Source: an uncultured Allomuricauda sp. (lineage in GTDB: Bacteria; Bacteroidota; Bacteroidia; Flavobacteriales; Flavobacteriaceae). Taken from it: 64,000 bases of DNA. The position numbers were made by a program, and so were the translations under genes. The notes under the pieces are model-generated. The model ran no database searches. It saw nothing but the letters and a program-made list of their open reading frames with translations, and was not told the origin of the DNA. Positions within the stretch are counted from its first letter, which is position 1. Every line of letters begins with the position of its first letter. Of this stretch, positions 36,285 to 46,264 are shown piece by piece. Location of the stretch: positions 1,674,001 to 1,738,000 of the forward strand of contig NZ_CANLYK010000001.1 of NCBI RefSeq assembly GCF_947495325.1. The letters are read 5' to 3'.

Positions 36285-38540
36285 ATGAAATACCGTTTTC
36301 TATTTTATCTATTGCTTTTGGCTATTGGCACAAGTGCCCAAAAGAACAAAATGCCTTATCAAAACACGTCTCTTTCTATTGAAGTACGTGTTGAAGATTT
36401 GTTGCCTAGAATGTCATTGGAAGAAAAAGTAGCACAGATGCGCATTTTTCATGCTAATATTGGTGTGAAATCAGATGAAAAAGGGAAACTGGAATTATCT
36501 GAAAAGGTTATTGAAAAATTAAAACTCGGTATAGCCGGAATTAAAAATCCTGGGGAACATATTTCGCCATTGGCGGCAGCTAAATTGAACAATGAGCTTC
36601 AGAAATACATCATTAAAAGCAATCGATGGGGCATCCCAGCGTTGTTCGTAACCGAATCCTACAATGGTGTAGATGCAGCGGGTTGCACCAAATTTGGTCG
36701 TCCGATAACCTCAGCGGCTTCCTTTAATCCAGAACTCGTTAATCGAATTTGGGATGTAGTCGGTAAAGAAGCCCGTTTGCGCGGCATGCATATGTGCCAC
36801 TCCCCCGAAGCCGATATCGTAAGAGACCCAAGGTTTGGCCGTATGTCGGAAGCGTTTGGGGAGGACACCTATTTGACCACTCAAATGGTTGTCAATGCCA
36901 TAAAAGGTGTTCAAGGCGACTATGAAGGCCTTGGTAATGGAACCCATATTGGAGCGGTTGCAAAGCACTTTGCTGGTTACGGACAAGTACTTGGCGGATC
37001 CAATTTCGCAGCAGTAGAAATTTCGCCAAGGACCCTTATCGATGAAATTTACCCACCTTTTGAAGCAGCTGTAAAAGAAGCACGCACTTTGGGAATCATG
37101 GCCTCTCATGGTGATCTGAACGGTGTTGCCAGTCACGGTAACCCAGAACTATTGACAGGCGTTTTGAGAGACCAATGGGGCTTTGATGGCTACGTCGTAT
37201 CCGATTCCAATGATATTGCAAGGCTCTACTATTTTATGAAAGTTGCTGAAAGTCCAGAAGCCGCAGCCTTAATGGGATTAGTCGCTGGAATAGATATTGA
37301 CCTGTATGCGGAAGATTCCTATGCTTACTTACCCGAAATGGTCAAAAAAGATCCCAGTATTGAAAAAATGATAGACCGTTCCGTGAAACGGGTACTACGC
37401 ACAAAAATGATTTTAGGACTTTTTGATAACCCGTATGTTGATATTAAAAAAGTTGAAGAAGAAGTGCGTTCCGAAGCTTCTTTAGCTTTGGCACAAGAGG
37501 CCGATTTGGAATCTATCATCCTTTTAAAAAATGAAGGCAGTATACTGCCACTTAAAAAGGAAAACCAAAAAATAGCTTTGTTGGGTCCGTTATTGGACGA
37601 AGGTACCAAGGCTGCTTTTAAAGAGGTGGCAGAAAGCACTGTTACTTTTGTTGCGGAACAGGGTTTTGAATTGACCGATGGGAATACAAGTGTACCAAAA
37701 ATACGTTCTACCACACCTGAAGAACTGGACAAGCTTTTGGATATAGCAAAACAATCGGACGTGGTAATCCTGTTTTTGGGTGGGGATGAATTCACCTCTA
37801 AAGAAGCTTACTTTAATAATGCATTGGGTGATCGTGCCACAATTGAGCCTGTTGGTGCTCAAGACGAATTGGTAAAACGGGTAAAAGCATTGGGCAAACC
37901 AGTTATTGTTGTTTTAAAACATCGCAGAACACTTTCAATCAATACAATTTCAGAAAAAGCCGATGCTATTTTAGACGGTTGGGATTTGAGTGAATTTGGG
38001 GATGCTTCTATGGCCAAAATCATTTTTGGGGAAGTTTCCCCATCTGGTAAATCACCTGTAACCGTACCGCGTTCTATCGGTCAACTACCCTTTCATTACA
38101 GCATGAAGGAAATCAACAATAAAAAAGGCTATTTGTTTTTAGAAGATGGTCCCTTATATCCTTTTGGTTTTGGTTTGAGCTATGGAAAATTTGCTTACAG
38201 TAACCTTAGTCTTTCTTCGGAAACAATGACATCAACTTCAGAAATTACGGTTAACGTTCAAGTCACCAATATAGGTAAAATGAAAGCCAAAGAGGTGGTG
38301 CAACTCTATCTTAAAGATGAGATAGGTTCTGTGACACGACCTGACAAAGAGTTAAAAGGATTTGAGAAAATTGAGCTCAATCCAGGTGAATCAAAAACAG
38401 TGACCTTCTCCATTGTACCCAAAATGCTGGAATTCACAGGGCTAAAAATGAAGAAAATTTTAGAACCAGGTGACTACAGCGTCATGGTGGGAACTTCTTC
38501 AAAAGAAAATCTAACTGCAAAATTTAGATTGGAAAAATGA
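36285..38540 (+). CDS. GH3 beta-glycosidase (probable beta-xylosidase)
   Basis: A 751-residue periplasmic enzyme (signal to GTSAQ). All three GH3 domains are present: N-terminal barrel with RFGRMSEAFGED, KHFAGYG and the nucleophile Asp307 in YVVSDSNDI; the alpha/beta sandwich (LLKNEGSILPLKK); and a fibronectin-III-like C-domain (YPFGFGLSYGKF, ending YSVMVGTSS). Family members cleave non-reducing beta-xylose or beta-glucose. Xylose replaces part of the uronate in ulvan, so beta-xylosidase is the likely job. The stop codon overlaps the next start as ATGA (38537-38540), indicating translational coupling to the lyase gene. Confidence 0.9.
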   Translation: MKYRFLFYLLLLAIGTSAQKNKMPYQNTSLSIEVRVEDLLPRMSLEEKVAQMRIFHANIGVKSDEKGKLELSEKVIEKLKLGIAGIKNPGEHISPLAAAKLNNELQKYIIKSNRWGIPALFVTESYNGVDAAGCTKFGRPITSAASFNPELVNRIWDVVGKEARLRGMHMCHSPEADIVRDPRFGRMSEAFGEDTYLTTQMVVNAIKGVQGDYEGLGNGTHIGAVAKHFAGYGQVLGGSNFAAVEISPRTLIDEIYPPFEAAVKEARTLGIMASHGDLNGVASHGNPELLTGVLRDQWGFDGYVVSDSNDIARLYYFMKVAESPEAAALMGLVAGIDIDLYAEDSYAYLPEMVKKDPSIEKMIDRSVKRVLRTKMILGLFDNPYVDIKKVEEEVRSEASLALAQEADLESIILLKNEGSILPLKKENQKIALLGPLLDEGTKAAFKEVAESTVTFVAEQGFELTDGNTSVPKIRSTTPEELDKLLDIAKQSDVVILFLGGDEFTSKEAYFNNALGDRATIEPVGAQDELVKRVKALGKPVIVVLKHRRTLSINTISEKADAILDGWDLSEFGDASMAKIIFGEVSPSGKSPVTVPRSIGQLPFHYSMKEINNKKGYLFLEDGPLYPFGFGLSYGKFAYSNLSLSSETMTSTSEITVNVQVTNIGKMKAKEVVQLYLKDEIGSVTRPDKELKGFEKIELNPGESKTVTFSIVPKMLEFTGLKMKKILEPGDYSVMVGTSSKENLTAKFRLEK

Positions 38541-41170
38541 GTATGGGTCGACAACTAAAAATAGGGAATTGTAAGTTAAAAGTTTTGACTTTGATAATTA
38601 CCTGTATGCTTATAGTAAGCAATAAGCTACTTGCCCAATCACCAGAGCGTCCTTTGATTTGGGTAAAACCAGCTGATAAAACTGAAATTTTACAAAAAAT
38701 TAAAGATTACCCTCAAGTAAAGCAGTACTATAAAAAATTCCAGAAAAGGGTTGAAAAAGATATCGCACAGTATCAAAAAGATAAAGAACGTTACGTATTC
38801 CAACTACCATGGAATTTGGATTTAAATAAAGCCAAAAACTACCCTCCCTTTAAAACATACATCTCTTTTAATGGAAAGGACAGACAGGAACAAGACATAA
38901 TGATGCATTATTTGCAAACTGCTGTAGATTGTGGTGTACTTTATTTTTTGACGGAAGAAGAATCGTATGCAGAATACGCAGCTACCATACTTCATACGTT
39001 TGTCAATGGCCTGCTTCAACTCCCCATAAAAAAAGAATATCACAATGCAGGCTGGGTTTACACCAGAGATCATCTTCGCGAGGCAAGGGAAATAGGAGCA
39101 CAATTGCCCATTATTTATGATTTTGTGCATTCTTACTTAAAACCAGGTGGGAAAGTGTATGATTTAGCAGCGTCTGAAATGGTACTTTTTGATTTTTCAA
39201 GTGGCCAAAAGGTATTTCGAACTTATGTTGACCTCGCACTTGAACGAGGGATTATAAACTGTAATTGGCCCATATTGGAATCTCCAAGTTTGGTAGGCAA
39301 CATCTTGGCCTTGGATAATGAACAAGAACGTGAAGAACTACTACCCTATTTTTTAACAAAAAATACCAGACGCCAAGATGCTTTCGAAAAGATAAGCACC
39401 CACTATCTTGATTATGGTGGGGATTGGCCCGAGAGCATCAATTATTCAAACGGAGTAAATCGGTTTTTGACGTATTTGATGACAATCATGGTCAAATATC
39501 GACCTTCATTACAATTGGGCAAGAACAATTCCCATATTTTAGAGGCACTGCCCAAAGATTATTTTCTGACTTATCCCAATAAAACAGAAACGCTCAGCTT
39601 TGGTGACGGCCATCGCCAATATCGTCCCAATCATCATGCCTATGAAACTGCTTATCATCTAGCTAAACTTGAAAAACTAGAAATATTACAAGATAAATTT
39701 GGCTCACTTATCAATAGTGCTGTTGCCAATGAAAAGTATAAGAGATTTCAATTAAAGGAGCGAAGTTATAGTGCCACATATTATGGTGAACCCACTAAGT
39801 TACTTTGGTTTGAACCTAGCATTGAGGGTAGCGTTAAAGACTATCCCTTGCCTACAATAGACGAGTTACCTTTTGCCGGTATTGTTTTGCAACGAAATCT
39901 GAGTGAAACCAATAATCCCAAAGACGGCCTAATGAGTTTTGTTGGCGGGGGTCATTACGTTCATGGGCACGCTACCGGAATGTTCATGGAATTATATGGC
40001 AAAGGTTTCGTACTAGGTAATAAAGCGGGCCGTAGCACATACCGAACCGAAATCCATGAAAATTACTATCGGATTTTTGCTTCTAACAATACCGTGGTGG
40101 TCAATGGTGCTTCTGAAGGTAAAGGTGGCTGGGCCGGATTGGAAATTAATACAGTAGCAAAAATTGCCGTTGAACCTAGGCCAGAAAAAAAACCTGTATC
40201 ACCATTTCATTCATTTTCAATGACAAGTTTTAAAGATGATAAAGGCGATAATGCAGAAGCAATACAGGAACGGACTATGGGTATTGTGAGAACTTCACCC
40301 ACTACCGGATATTATATCGATGTGTTCCGTTCCAAATCTGAGTTACCTAATGAATTCCATGATTACATTTACCACAACATTGGGGAATCTCTTCAATTAA
40401 AACATAGCAAAGGAGAACTAACCTTAACTTCTGACCCCAATCGATATTCAAATTCCAAAAACAAACCTTGGACAAATAACAAAGAAGCTCGCCACCCTGG
40501 TTGGCATTATTTCAAAGAAATTAAGTCTAGTGATACATTTAAAGAAAATGTTACTGCGGTATTCAAAGCGGAAAAACTTGCCAAAACATCTATTGGTATG
40601 AAGGCTTTCATCATGGGTAATGAAAATAGAACCTACACCAAAACCATGGCACCACCCACTTTAGAAGGTCCTAAAGTGTATCGTGATGCAAAGACCCCTA
40701 CTCTGGTCGTTCGGCAAAATGGTGAGGCATGGCATAATCCATTTGCAGTAATCTATGAGCCCATCAGCAACAATCAGAGCCATCTTACATCGGTAATTAA
40801 AATAGAGCGTGATGGTATATTCAAAGGTTTTCAAGTTACAAGTGAATCTTCCAGGGGACCCTTAAAACAATACATTATCATTCAAGAATCTCCATTGGAT
40901 ATGTATACGGATTCAGAGCAAAAACTATCGTTTACCGGGCGCTATGCTGTTATCACCCTAGATGAACGTAACAACTTATTTTCAACTTATATAGGTGATG
41001 GCAGTGCTTTGAATTATGGGAATTTAAGCGTCAAAGTTGAAAAAGAAGAAACAGCCGCAGTGTTTATCTCTTTTGAAGATGGTGAACCCAAGGTCAGTAC
41101 AACCAAAAAAATCATACTTAAGTCAGGAGCAAATCATATGAAGCCATATACTCCAACACACCATAACTAA
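38537..41170 (+). CDS. Heparinase-like polysaccharide lyase (PL40-like, putative ulvan lyase)
   Basis: An 877-residue exported protein (signal peptide about residues 15-34, ending LLAQ). The N-terminal half is helical and fits an (alpha/alpha)6 toroid (HNAGWVYTRDHLREAREI, DWPESINYSNGVNRF). The centre matches heparinase II/III-type beta-sandwiches: GGHYVHGHATGMFMELYGKG, then HENYYRIFASNNTVVVNG. The overall length and locus context agree with the PL40 ulvan lyases described from Formosa. Lyases of this fold use Tyr/His chemistry to beta-eliminate uronic acids, leaving an unsaturated uronyl end. A second Met at 38543 is an equally possible start. Fifth gene of the operon. Confidence 0.7.
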   Translation: MSMGRQLKIGNCKLKVLTLIITCMLIVSNKLLAQSPERPLIWVKPADKTEILQKIKDYPQVKQYYKKFQKRVEKDIAQYQKDKERYVFQLPWNLDLNKAKNYPPFKTYISFNGKDRQEQDIMMHYLQTAVDCGVLYFLTEEESYAEYAATILHTFVNGLLQLPIKKEYHNAGWVYTRDHLREAREIGAQLPIIYDFVHSYLKPGGKVYDLAASEMVLFDFSSGQKVFRTYVDLALERGIINCNWPILESPSLVGNILALDNEQEREELLPYFLTKNTRRQDAFEKISTHYLDYGGDWPESINYSNGVNRFLTYLMTIMVKYRPSLQLGKNNSHILEALPKDYFLTYPNKTETLSFGDGHRQYRPNHHAYETAYHLAKLEKLEILQDKFGSLINSAVANEKYKRFQLKERSYSATYYGEPTKLLWFEPSIEGSVKDYPLPTIDELPFAGIVLQRNLSETNNPKDGLMSFVGGGHYVHGHATGMFMELYGKGFVLGNKAGRSTYRTEIHENYYRIFASNNTVVVNGASEGKGGWAGLEINTVAKIAVEPRPEKKPVSPFHSFSMTSFKDDKGDNAEAIQERTMGIVRTSPTTGYYIDVFRSKSELPNEFHDYIYHNIGESLQLKHSKGELTLTSDPNRYSNSKNKPWTNNKEARHPGWHYFKEIKSSDTFKENVTAVFKAEKLAKTSIGMKAFIMGNENRTYTKTMAPPTLEGPKVYRDAKTPTLVVRQNGEAWHNPFAVIYEPISNNQSHLTSVIKIERDGIFKGFQVTSESSRGPLKQYIIIQESPLDMYTDSEQKLSFTGRYAVITLDERNNLFSTYIGDGSALNYGNLSVKVEKEETAAVFISFEDGEPKVSTTKKIILKSGANHMKPYTPTHHN

Positions 41171-41190
41171 TACTATTTTAACACAGCACA

Positions 41191-42309
41191 ATGAAAAGCA
41201 AACTATTACAAAGCAAGGGCACAGCACTAATTTTATTTTTAGCCTGTTCGACGCTCTTGGCACAAAACACCTTGGATAAGGTGCAAATTGAAAAAGCCAT
41301 GGTAAAAGCCTTAGAATGGCAAGAAGCACATCCAATTTTTGCATTGGCGCCAACAGACTGGACCAACGGGGCATATTATGTTGGGGTAAGTAAAGCCCAT
41401 CAGGCAACAAAGAATCCCATTTTTTTAGCTGCTTTAAAAACGATGGGGTATTACAATGAATGGAAACCACTATACCGCACATATCATGCTGATGATGTCG
41501 CCATTTCGTATATGTATCTCTATGCCAATTCTACAAGGAAGAACTTAGTCGACCTTGAACCAACAAAAGTATTTTTGGACACGCACCTCTACGAACCAAA
41601 CCCATGGAAAGATGGAACAGACAAGCAAGAATTCAAAAAGATTCTTTGGTGGTGGTGTGATGCGCTCTTTATGGCTCCGCCTGTAATTACGGTTTATGCC
41701 AAACAAACTGGAGAACAAAAATACTTAGATGCCATGCACAAGTATTACATGGAAACCTATGACCTATTATACGATAAAGAGGAAAAACTTTTTGCCAGGG
41801 ATACCCGTTTTCAATGGGGTGTAAATGATGAGGATTTAAAAGAACCAAATGGCAAGAAAATATTCTGGGCCCGAGGAAATGGATGGGTACTTGGTGGCCT
41901 AGCTTTAATACTAACCGATTTACCAAAAGAGTATGAGCATTATTATTTCTACCTGAATCTTTACAAGGAAATGGCAGCCCGAATTTTATCATTACAACAA
42001 GATGATGGATTATGGCGAACCAGTCTGTTGTCACCGGAATCGTTTGACCATGGTGAAGTAAGCGCAAGTGGGTTTTACACCTATGCTTTGGCATGGGGGG
42101 TGAACAATGGCATTCTTGATGAAACCAAATATACCCCGAAGGTAAAACAAGCCTGGAAGGCTTTGGTAGCATGTCAACATGAAAATGGCATGGTTGGTTG
42201 GGTGCAGGATATTGGTGCTAGTCCAGAACCTGCAACCAAGGATAGCTGGCAAAACTACGGTACTGGAGCTTTTTTATTGGCAGGAAGTGAGTTATTAAAA
42301 TTAGAATAG
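41191..42309 (+). CDS. GH105 unsaturated uronyl hydrolase
   Basis: A 372-residue exported protein (signal to LLAQ) with the (alpha/alpha)6 barrel of GH105 (YteR/RhiN type). Diagnostic motifs are [28 protein letters not shown] with the catalytic Asp157, [14 protein letters not shown] and [12 protein letters not shown]. The enzyme hydrates the double bond of the 4,5-unsaturated uronic acid left by lyases, which then falls off the oligosaccharide. Length is normal for the family. It lies 20 bp after the PL40-like lyase whose product it would process, and 5 bp before a PF05426 gene. A GH88 elsewhere in the locus probably covers other linkages. Confidence 0.92.
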   Translation: MKSKLLQSKGTALILFLACSTLLAQNTLDKVQIEKAMVKALEWQEAHPIFALAPTDWTNGAYYVGVSKAHQATKNPIFLAALKTMGYYNEWKPLYRTYHADDVAISYMYLYANSTRKNLVDLEPTKVFLDTHLYEPNPWKDGTDKQEFKKILWWWCDALFMAPPVITVYAKQTGEQKYLDAMHKYYMETYDLLYDKEEKLFARDTRFQWGVNDEDLKEPNGKKIFWARGNGWVLGGLALILTDLPKEYEHYYFYLNLYKEMAARILSLQQDDGLWRTSLLSPESFDHGEVSASGFYTYALAWGVNNGILDETKYTPKVKQAWKALVACQHENGMVGWVQDIGASPEPATKDSWQNYGTGAFLLAGSELLKLE

Positions 42310-42314
42310 GCCAT

Positions 42315-43601
42315 ATGTATATCAACTCATTTAAATCAGCAGTTTTAGTGGTCTTTTTTGTAACCGTCTATACTTTTGGGCAGGATTATACAGCAGAAAA
42401 TAAAAATGATGCCAAAGAAACCAGCATCCCGGAAACAAATACCATTCCTGTTATAAGCAGTACGCTGACCAACCTCAACTATAACAAGTTATTATTGGTA
42501 AAGCAGGCAATTAAAAATGAATCGGAAACGTATCTGCCAGCCTACAAAAAATTAATCGAAGCTGCAGATAAGGCATTAGAAGAAGGCCCGTTTTCTGTAA
42601 TGCAAAAGAAGAAAGTGGCAGCCAGTGGCGATAAGCATGATTATTTGAGCTTGGCACCATATTGGTGGCCAGATCCGGAAAAAACGGACGGACTTCCATG
42701 GATCAGAAAAGACGGTGAAGTCAACCCGGTCACTACAGGGGAGAATGTAGATAAAACTGCCAAGAACAAAATGTTCAATAACGTAAGTAGCTTTTCATTA
42801 GCATACTTCTTTTCTGATGATGAAAAATATGCCGATAAAATTAAAGAACTGCTAAAGGTCTGGTTTGTGGATGAGGCCACTAGAATGAATCCAAACTTAA
42901 ATCATGCCCAAGGCATACCCGGCGAGAATACGGGAAGGGGTTTTGGTATTATAGAATTCTCAGGTGTCGTTAATATCCTGACTGCCATAGAGATTTTAGA
43001 ACTAAATCAATTGCTAGAATCTGACTTGAATAACGCCCTTAAAAAATGGATGCACGAGTATCTCAAATGGCTACAGACCAGCGAATTTGGACTTTTTGAA
43101 AAATCTAGAACCAATAATCACGGTACATTATACGACGTACAAGAAGTAGCGCTGTTGCTATTCTTCGATAAAACAGCTGAAGCAAAGACTGTTTTGGAAA
43201 GTGTTTTTGAAAAAAGAATTGCACAGCATATCGAAGCTGATGGAAGTCAACCTCATGAGCTTAAACGAACAAAGGCACTTACTTATAGTATTCTAAATTT
43301 ATCAGGACTTACAAAGCTTGCATTTTATGGAAGAAAAGAGGGAGTCAATGTAGATTTATGGAACCAAAAATCACCTGATGGGGATATGCAAAAAGCCTAT
43401 GACTATCTTTATCCATACCTAAATAAAGAAAACAGTTGGCCTTATGAGCAGCTAGGTGATATGGACAAAGCCATAGAACGATTACGAAGAATGTTTGTAA
43501 CTTCAGGCAGTATGTTAAGCATTGAAAAATACTGCCAAATAGCTTCTGAACTTAAAGGAAGTGACAACTTACAACAACTTACACATCCTTGCATACCGTA
43601 A
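42315..43601 (+). CDS. PF05426 alginate-lyase-fold protein (lyase or dehydratase), copy A
   Basis: A 428-residue exported protein (signal to YTFGQ). The alginate_lyase (PF05426) toroid is recognisable from APYWWPDPEKTDGLPW, VWFVDEATRMNPNLNHAQG, SRTNNHGTLYDVQEVA and a C-terminal WPYEQLGDMDKA. The conserved Asn-Asn-His-Gly is the expected active-site segment. Members include PL5/PL38-type uronate lyases. I recall that a Formosa ulvan enzyme acting as oligosaccharide dehydratase on terminal uronic acid (P29_PDnc) belongs near this group, so a dehydratase making substrate for GH105 is a real alternative. The second paralogue is at 52937-54094. Operon member, 41 bp before the oxidoreductase gene. 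Confidence 0.78.
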   Translation: MYINSFKSAVLVVFFVTVYTFGQDYTAENKNDAKETSIPETNTIPVISSTLTNLNYNKLLLVKQAIKNESETYLPAYKKLIEAADKALEEGPFSVMQKKKVAASGDKHDYLSLAPYWWPDPEKTDGLPWIRKDGEVNPVTTGENVDKTAKNKMFNNVSSFSLAYFFSDDEKYADKIKELLKVWFVDEATRMNPNLNHAQGIPGENTGRGFGIIEFSGVVNILTAIEILELNQLLESDLNNALKKWMHEYLKWLQTSEFGLFEKSRTNNHGTLYDVQEVALLLFFDKTAEAKTVLESVFEKRIAQHIEADGSQPHELKRTKALTYSILNLSGLTKLAFYGRKEGVNVDLWNQKSPDGDMQKAYDYLYPYLNKENSWPYEQLGDMDKAIERLRRMFVTSGSMLSIEKYCQIASELKGSDNLQQLTHPCIP

Positions 43602-43642
43602 TGGATTAAGATAAATATTGGACAAAATCAAAAAAATCAAAC

Positions 43643-44953
43643 ATGAAAAAACAGGAGAAAACCAATAGCAATACCAAGGCATCAATCTCCAGGAGAAAAT
43701 TCATCAGAAATACTGCGTTGACCGCAGGTTTAATCTCTATTGTGCCAAGACATGTTTTAGGTAGAGGTTTTACGGCCCCAAACGATAAAATCAATTTGGG
43801 ATACATTGGCCTCGGGAAACAAGGCGGAATTCTCGCGAATAAATTTCTGAGCAATACCCAAGCACAAATTGTCGCTGGTACAGACGTGTGGATACCAAAA
43901 CAAAAATGGTTTAAAGGCTTGGTCGAGGGTTATTATGCAGAAAAAAGAAATGTTTCAGGCTATAAAGGAGTGACCACTTATTTGAACTATGAAGAACTTT
44001 TGCAGCAAAAGGGTTTAGATGCAGTAGTTATTTCCACTCCGGACCATTGGCATGCCAAACAAGCCATTGATTCCATGAAATTAGGTAAAGATGTGTATTG
44101 TGAAAAACCCATGACCAACACTATTAAAGATGGCAGGGACATGGTGGATGCACTACAAAAATATGATAGTGTACTACAGGTTGGCAGTATGCAACGATCA
44201 TGGGCCAAATTTAAAAAAGCCCATGAAATAGTATCCTCGGGAAAACTGGGGGAAATTAAAAAAGTATTGGTCAATGTTGGGGATCCCTATCGTAATTATG
44301 ACTTGCCAGCAGAACCCACGCCAGAAGGGATAGATTGGAATTTATGGTGTGGGCCGGCACCACTGCTGACCTATCATCATACCATTGCGCCTGAAGTCGT
44401 GAAGTCCTACCCGGATTGGCGGGAGTTTAAAGAGATTGGCGGTGGAAGACTAGCAGATTGGGGCACGCACATGTTCGATATTGCCCAATGGTGTTTAGGC
44501 ATGGACAACACGGGTCCCGTATCTTTTATTCCTCCTAAAGACCCTAATGCTGTAAGGGGTTTGCAAATGCTCTATGAAAATGGTGTAGAACTGGTGCATG
44601 AAGATTTTGGCAGAAGCTGGGCCGTTCGTTTTATAGGTAGCGAAGGAACTTTGGATGTGAGCAGAAGCTTTATCGAAACTACGCCTAAGAACATACTAAT
44701 GCCCAATGGAGATGACCCTAAAGGCTTGTTCAATGAACAAGGCAATCATTATCAAAACTGGTTGGATGCCATAAAAAGCAGAAAGCAACCTATATGTGAC
44801 GTGGAAACAGGACATCGTTCTGCATCCATTTGTCATATTGCCAATATCGCTTATGAACTCAATAGACCGTTACAATGGAATCCACATAAAGAGAAGTTTA
44901 TTGGAGACTCTGAAGCGAATAAAATGAGAAAACGTAAAAAAAGAAAATATTGA
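43643..44953 (+). CDS. Tat-exported Gfo/Idh/MocA family oxidoreductase
   Basis: A 436-residue NAD(P)-dependent oxidoreductase homologue with a twin-arginine signal (SRRKFIRNTALTAGL, about residues 17-31), so it is probably folded in the cytoplasm with its cofactor and moved to the periplasm. The Rossmann motif GYIGLGKQG and the family hallmark VYCEKPM are present, followed by STPDHWHAK. The C-terminal half has GGGRLADWGTHMFDIAQWC. Exported members act on sugars or their derivatives, some as NAD-dependent glycosidases (GH109-like), but the substrate here is unknown. It lies between the PF05426 gene and the acetolactate-decarboxylase homologue in the ten-gene operon. Confidence 0.85.
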   Translation: MKKQEKTNSNTKASISRRKFIRNTALTAGLISIVPRHVLGRGFTAPNDKINLGYIGLGKQGGILANKFLSNTQAQIVAGTDVWIPKQKWFKGLVEGYYAEKRNVSGYKGVTTYLNYEELLQQKGLDAVVISTPDHWHAKQAIDSMKLGKDVYCEKPMTNTIKDGRDMVDALQKYDSVLQVGSMQRSWAKFKKAHEIVSSGKLGEIKKVLVNVGDPYRNYDLPAEPTPEGIDWNLWCGPAPLLTYHHTIAPEVVKSYPDWREFKEIGGGRLADWGTHMFDIAQWCLGMDNTGPVSFIPPKDPNAVRGLQMLYENGVELVHEDFGRSWAVRFIGSEGTLDVSRSFIETTPKNILMPNGDDPKGLFNEQGNHYQNWLDAIKSRKQPICDVETGHRSASICHIANIAYELNRPLQWNPHKEKFIGDSEANKMRKRKKRKY

Positions 44954-44959
44954 TTCAAT

Positions 44960-45787
44960 ATGAAGTTTTTAAGTGGATGTAGTGTTGTATTTCTTTTATT
45001 GTGCCTTTTTGGCTGCAATGAGCAGAAACCCACTGCAAAAAAAATTGATGAAAAACAAGAAAGTAGTGAAAGGGCCGTAATGGTAAACGACACCTATTAC
45101 CATTACAGTATTTGGTGGGCCTTTGTCAATAAAGTTTTTGATGCGGACCTTTCTGTGGAAACCTTAAAAACGAAGGGTGACACAGGACTTGGCTCTTTCA
45201 ACCTACTTGATGGTGAAATGGTGATGATTGATGGAATCGCTTATCGTATTCGAGAAGATGGCACCATTAGTGAAGGAGCGGATTCGGATACCATCGTATA
45301 TGCAAACGCAGCTTTTTTCAATGAAGAAATCACGGTTGAATTAAAAAATCAACCGATTACTGACATCGAGCTTTTAAAATCAAAACTTTTAGAAGCCCTT
45401 CCCTCTAAGAATTTCTTCTACGTATTCAAAATTAATGGAGTTTTTGACTACATGAAATGTGGTGGACTCAAAAAGCAAGAACCTCCCTTTGACGAAGGAC
45501 TTGACGTGCTTATCCCCAATAGGCCTATTTTTGAAGGCAATGACGTTTCTGGAACCATTGTTGGTTTTTATTGCCCTGATTTCATCGGAAATATCAACGT
45601 AAAAGGATTTCATTTTCATTTTATTTCTGAAGATAAAAAGCTTGGTGGCCATGTTATGGATTTTAAATCCTCCAATATCCTAAACGTTGGTATTGATAAA
45701 AAGACCGATTACCATTTTGTGCTTCCGGATAATACTGACTTTGAAAATGTGAGTTTGGAAAAAGAATTCCAATACAAGAAGAACTAA
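44960..45787 (+). CDS. Lipoprotein homologue of alpha-acetolactate decarboxylase
   Basis: A 275-residue protein with a lipoprotein signal (LCLFGC, Cys19) followed by an acetolactate-decarboxylase (PF03306) domain. Signature elements are LGSFNLLDGEMVMIDG (Glu86), VSGTIVGFYCPDF, GFHFHFI (His218, His220) and GGHVMDF (His231); these His residues match the zinc ligands of AlsD. The usual active-site Arg region ('VRT..KQ') reads MKCGGLKKQEPP, so Arg appears replaced by Lys. The cytoplasmic enzyme makes acetoin from acetolactate; a lipid-anchored periplasmic copy inside an ulvan operon must have another or unknown role. It follows the oxidoreductase by 6 bp and precedes rhaM by 34 bp. Confidence 0.82.
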   Translation: MKFLSGCSVVFLLLCLFGCNEQKPTAKKIDEKQESSERAVMVNDTYYHYSIWWAFVNKVFDADLSVETLKTKGDTGLGSFNLLDGEMVMIDGIAYRIREDGTISEGADSDTIVYANAAFFNEEITVELKNQPITDIELLKSKLLEALPSKNFFYVFKINGVFDYMKCGGLKKQEPPFDEGLDVLIPNRPIFEGNDVSGTIVGFYCPDFIGNINVKGFHFHFISEDKKLGGHVMDFKSSNILNVGIDKKTDYHFVLPDNTDFENVSLEKEFQYKKN

Positions 45788-45821
45788 AAACTGCTCTGAG
45801 TAAGCTGACAAAATCTATGGA

Positions 45822-46136
45822 ATGCAACGACTAGCCTTTAAAATGAAATTAAATCCTGGTCAAAAGGATGTTTATATAAAAAGACACAATGAATTGTGGC
45901 CAGAGTTAAAAAAAATTCTTAAGGATTCAGGAGTAAGTGAGTATTCTATTTTTTTGGATGAAGAAACTCATACACTCTTTGCCTTTCAAAAGGTTTCAAG
46001 TCAAGAGGGATCACAAGAACTTTCAAACAATCCCATCGTGAAAAAATGGTGGGCCTTTATGGCGGACATTATGGAAACCAATCCGGATAACTCCCCAATT
46101 TCCTATCCGTTAGAAGAAGTTTTCTATATGAAGTGA
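45822..46136 (+). CDS. rhaM: L-rhamnose mutarotase
   Basis: A 104-residue cytoplasmic protein of the RhaM/YiiL family (PF05336). It shows FKMKLNPGQKDVYIKRHNEL with the active-site His, then WPELKKILKDSGVSEYSIF and a C-terminal KKWWAFMADIM, all expected for this family, and full length. It interconverts alpha and beta anomers of L-rhamnose so that the isomerase can use it. As the last gene of the ten-gene operon, it is the strongest direct link of the locus to rhamnose metabolism. No rhamnose isomerase, kinase or aldolase is in the window. Confidence 0.93.
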   Translation: MQRLAFKMKLNPGQKDVYIKRHNELWPELKKILKDSGVSEYSIFLDEETHTLFAFQKVSSQEGSQELSNNPIVKKWWAFMADIMETNPDNSPISYPLEEVFYMK

Positions 46137-46192
46137 AACACATATTGCCATCAAATCATTATCAAAAGCACTAAGGATAAAGTATTGTTTTA

Positions 46193-46238
46193 CAGGATGG
46201 GGCAGGATACCTATTCAGTTAATATTCCATTAATTGTA
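46193..46238 (+). promoter_or_regulatory. PUL operator-promoter 6 (PL28), divergent variant
   Basis: Two exact hexamers, CAGGAT-GGGG-CAGGAT (46193-46208). The -7 box is less clear: TAATATTC lies 21 bp after the first hexamer, while TAATTGTA lies 22 bp after the second (46231-46238). It is 27-57 bp before the lyase start. The only one of the nine where the spacing is ambiguous. Confidence 0.65.
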
Positions 46239-46264
46239 GTATTTAACCTATAAAACCCCATGTC

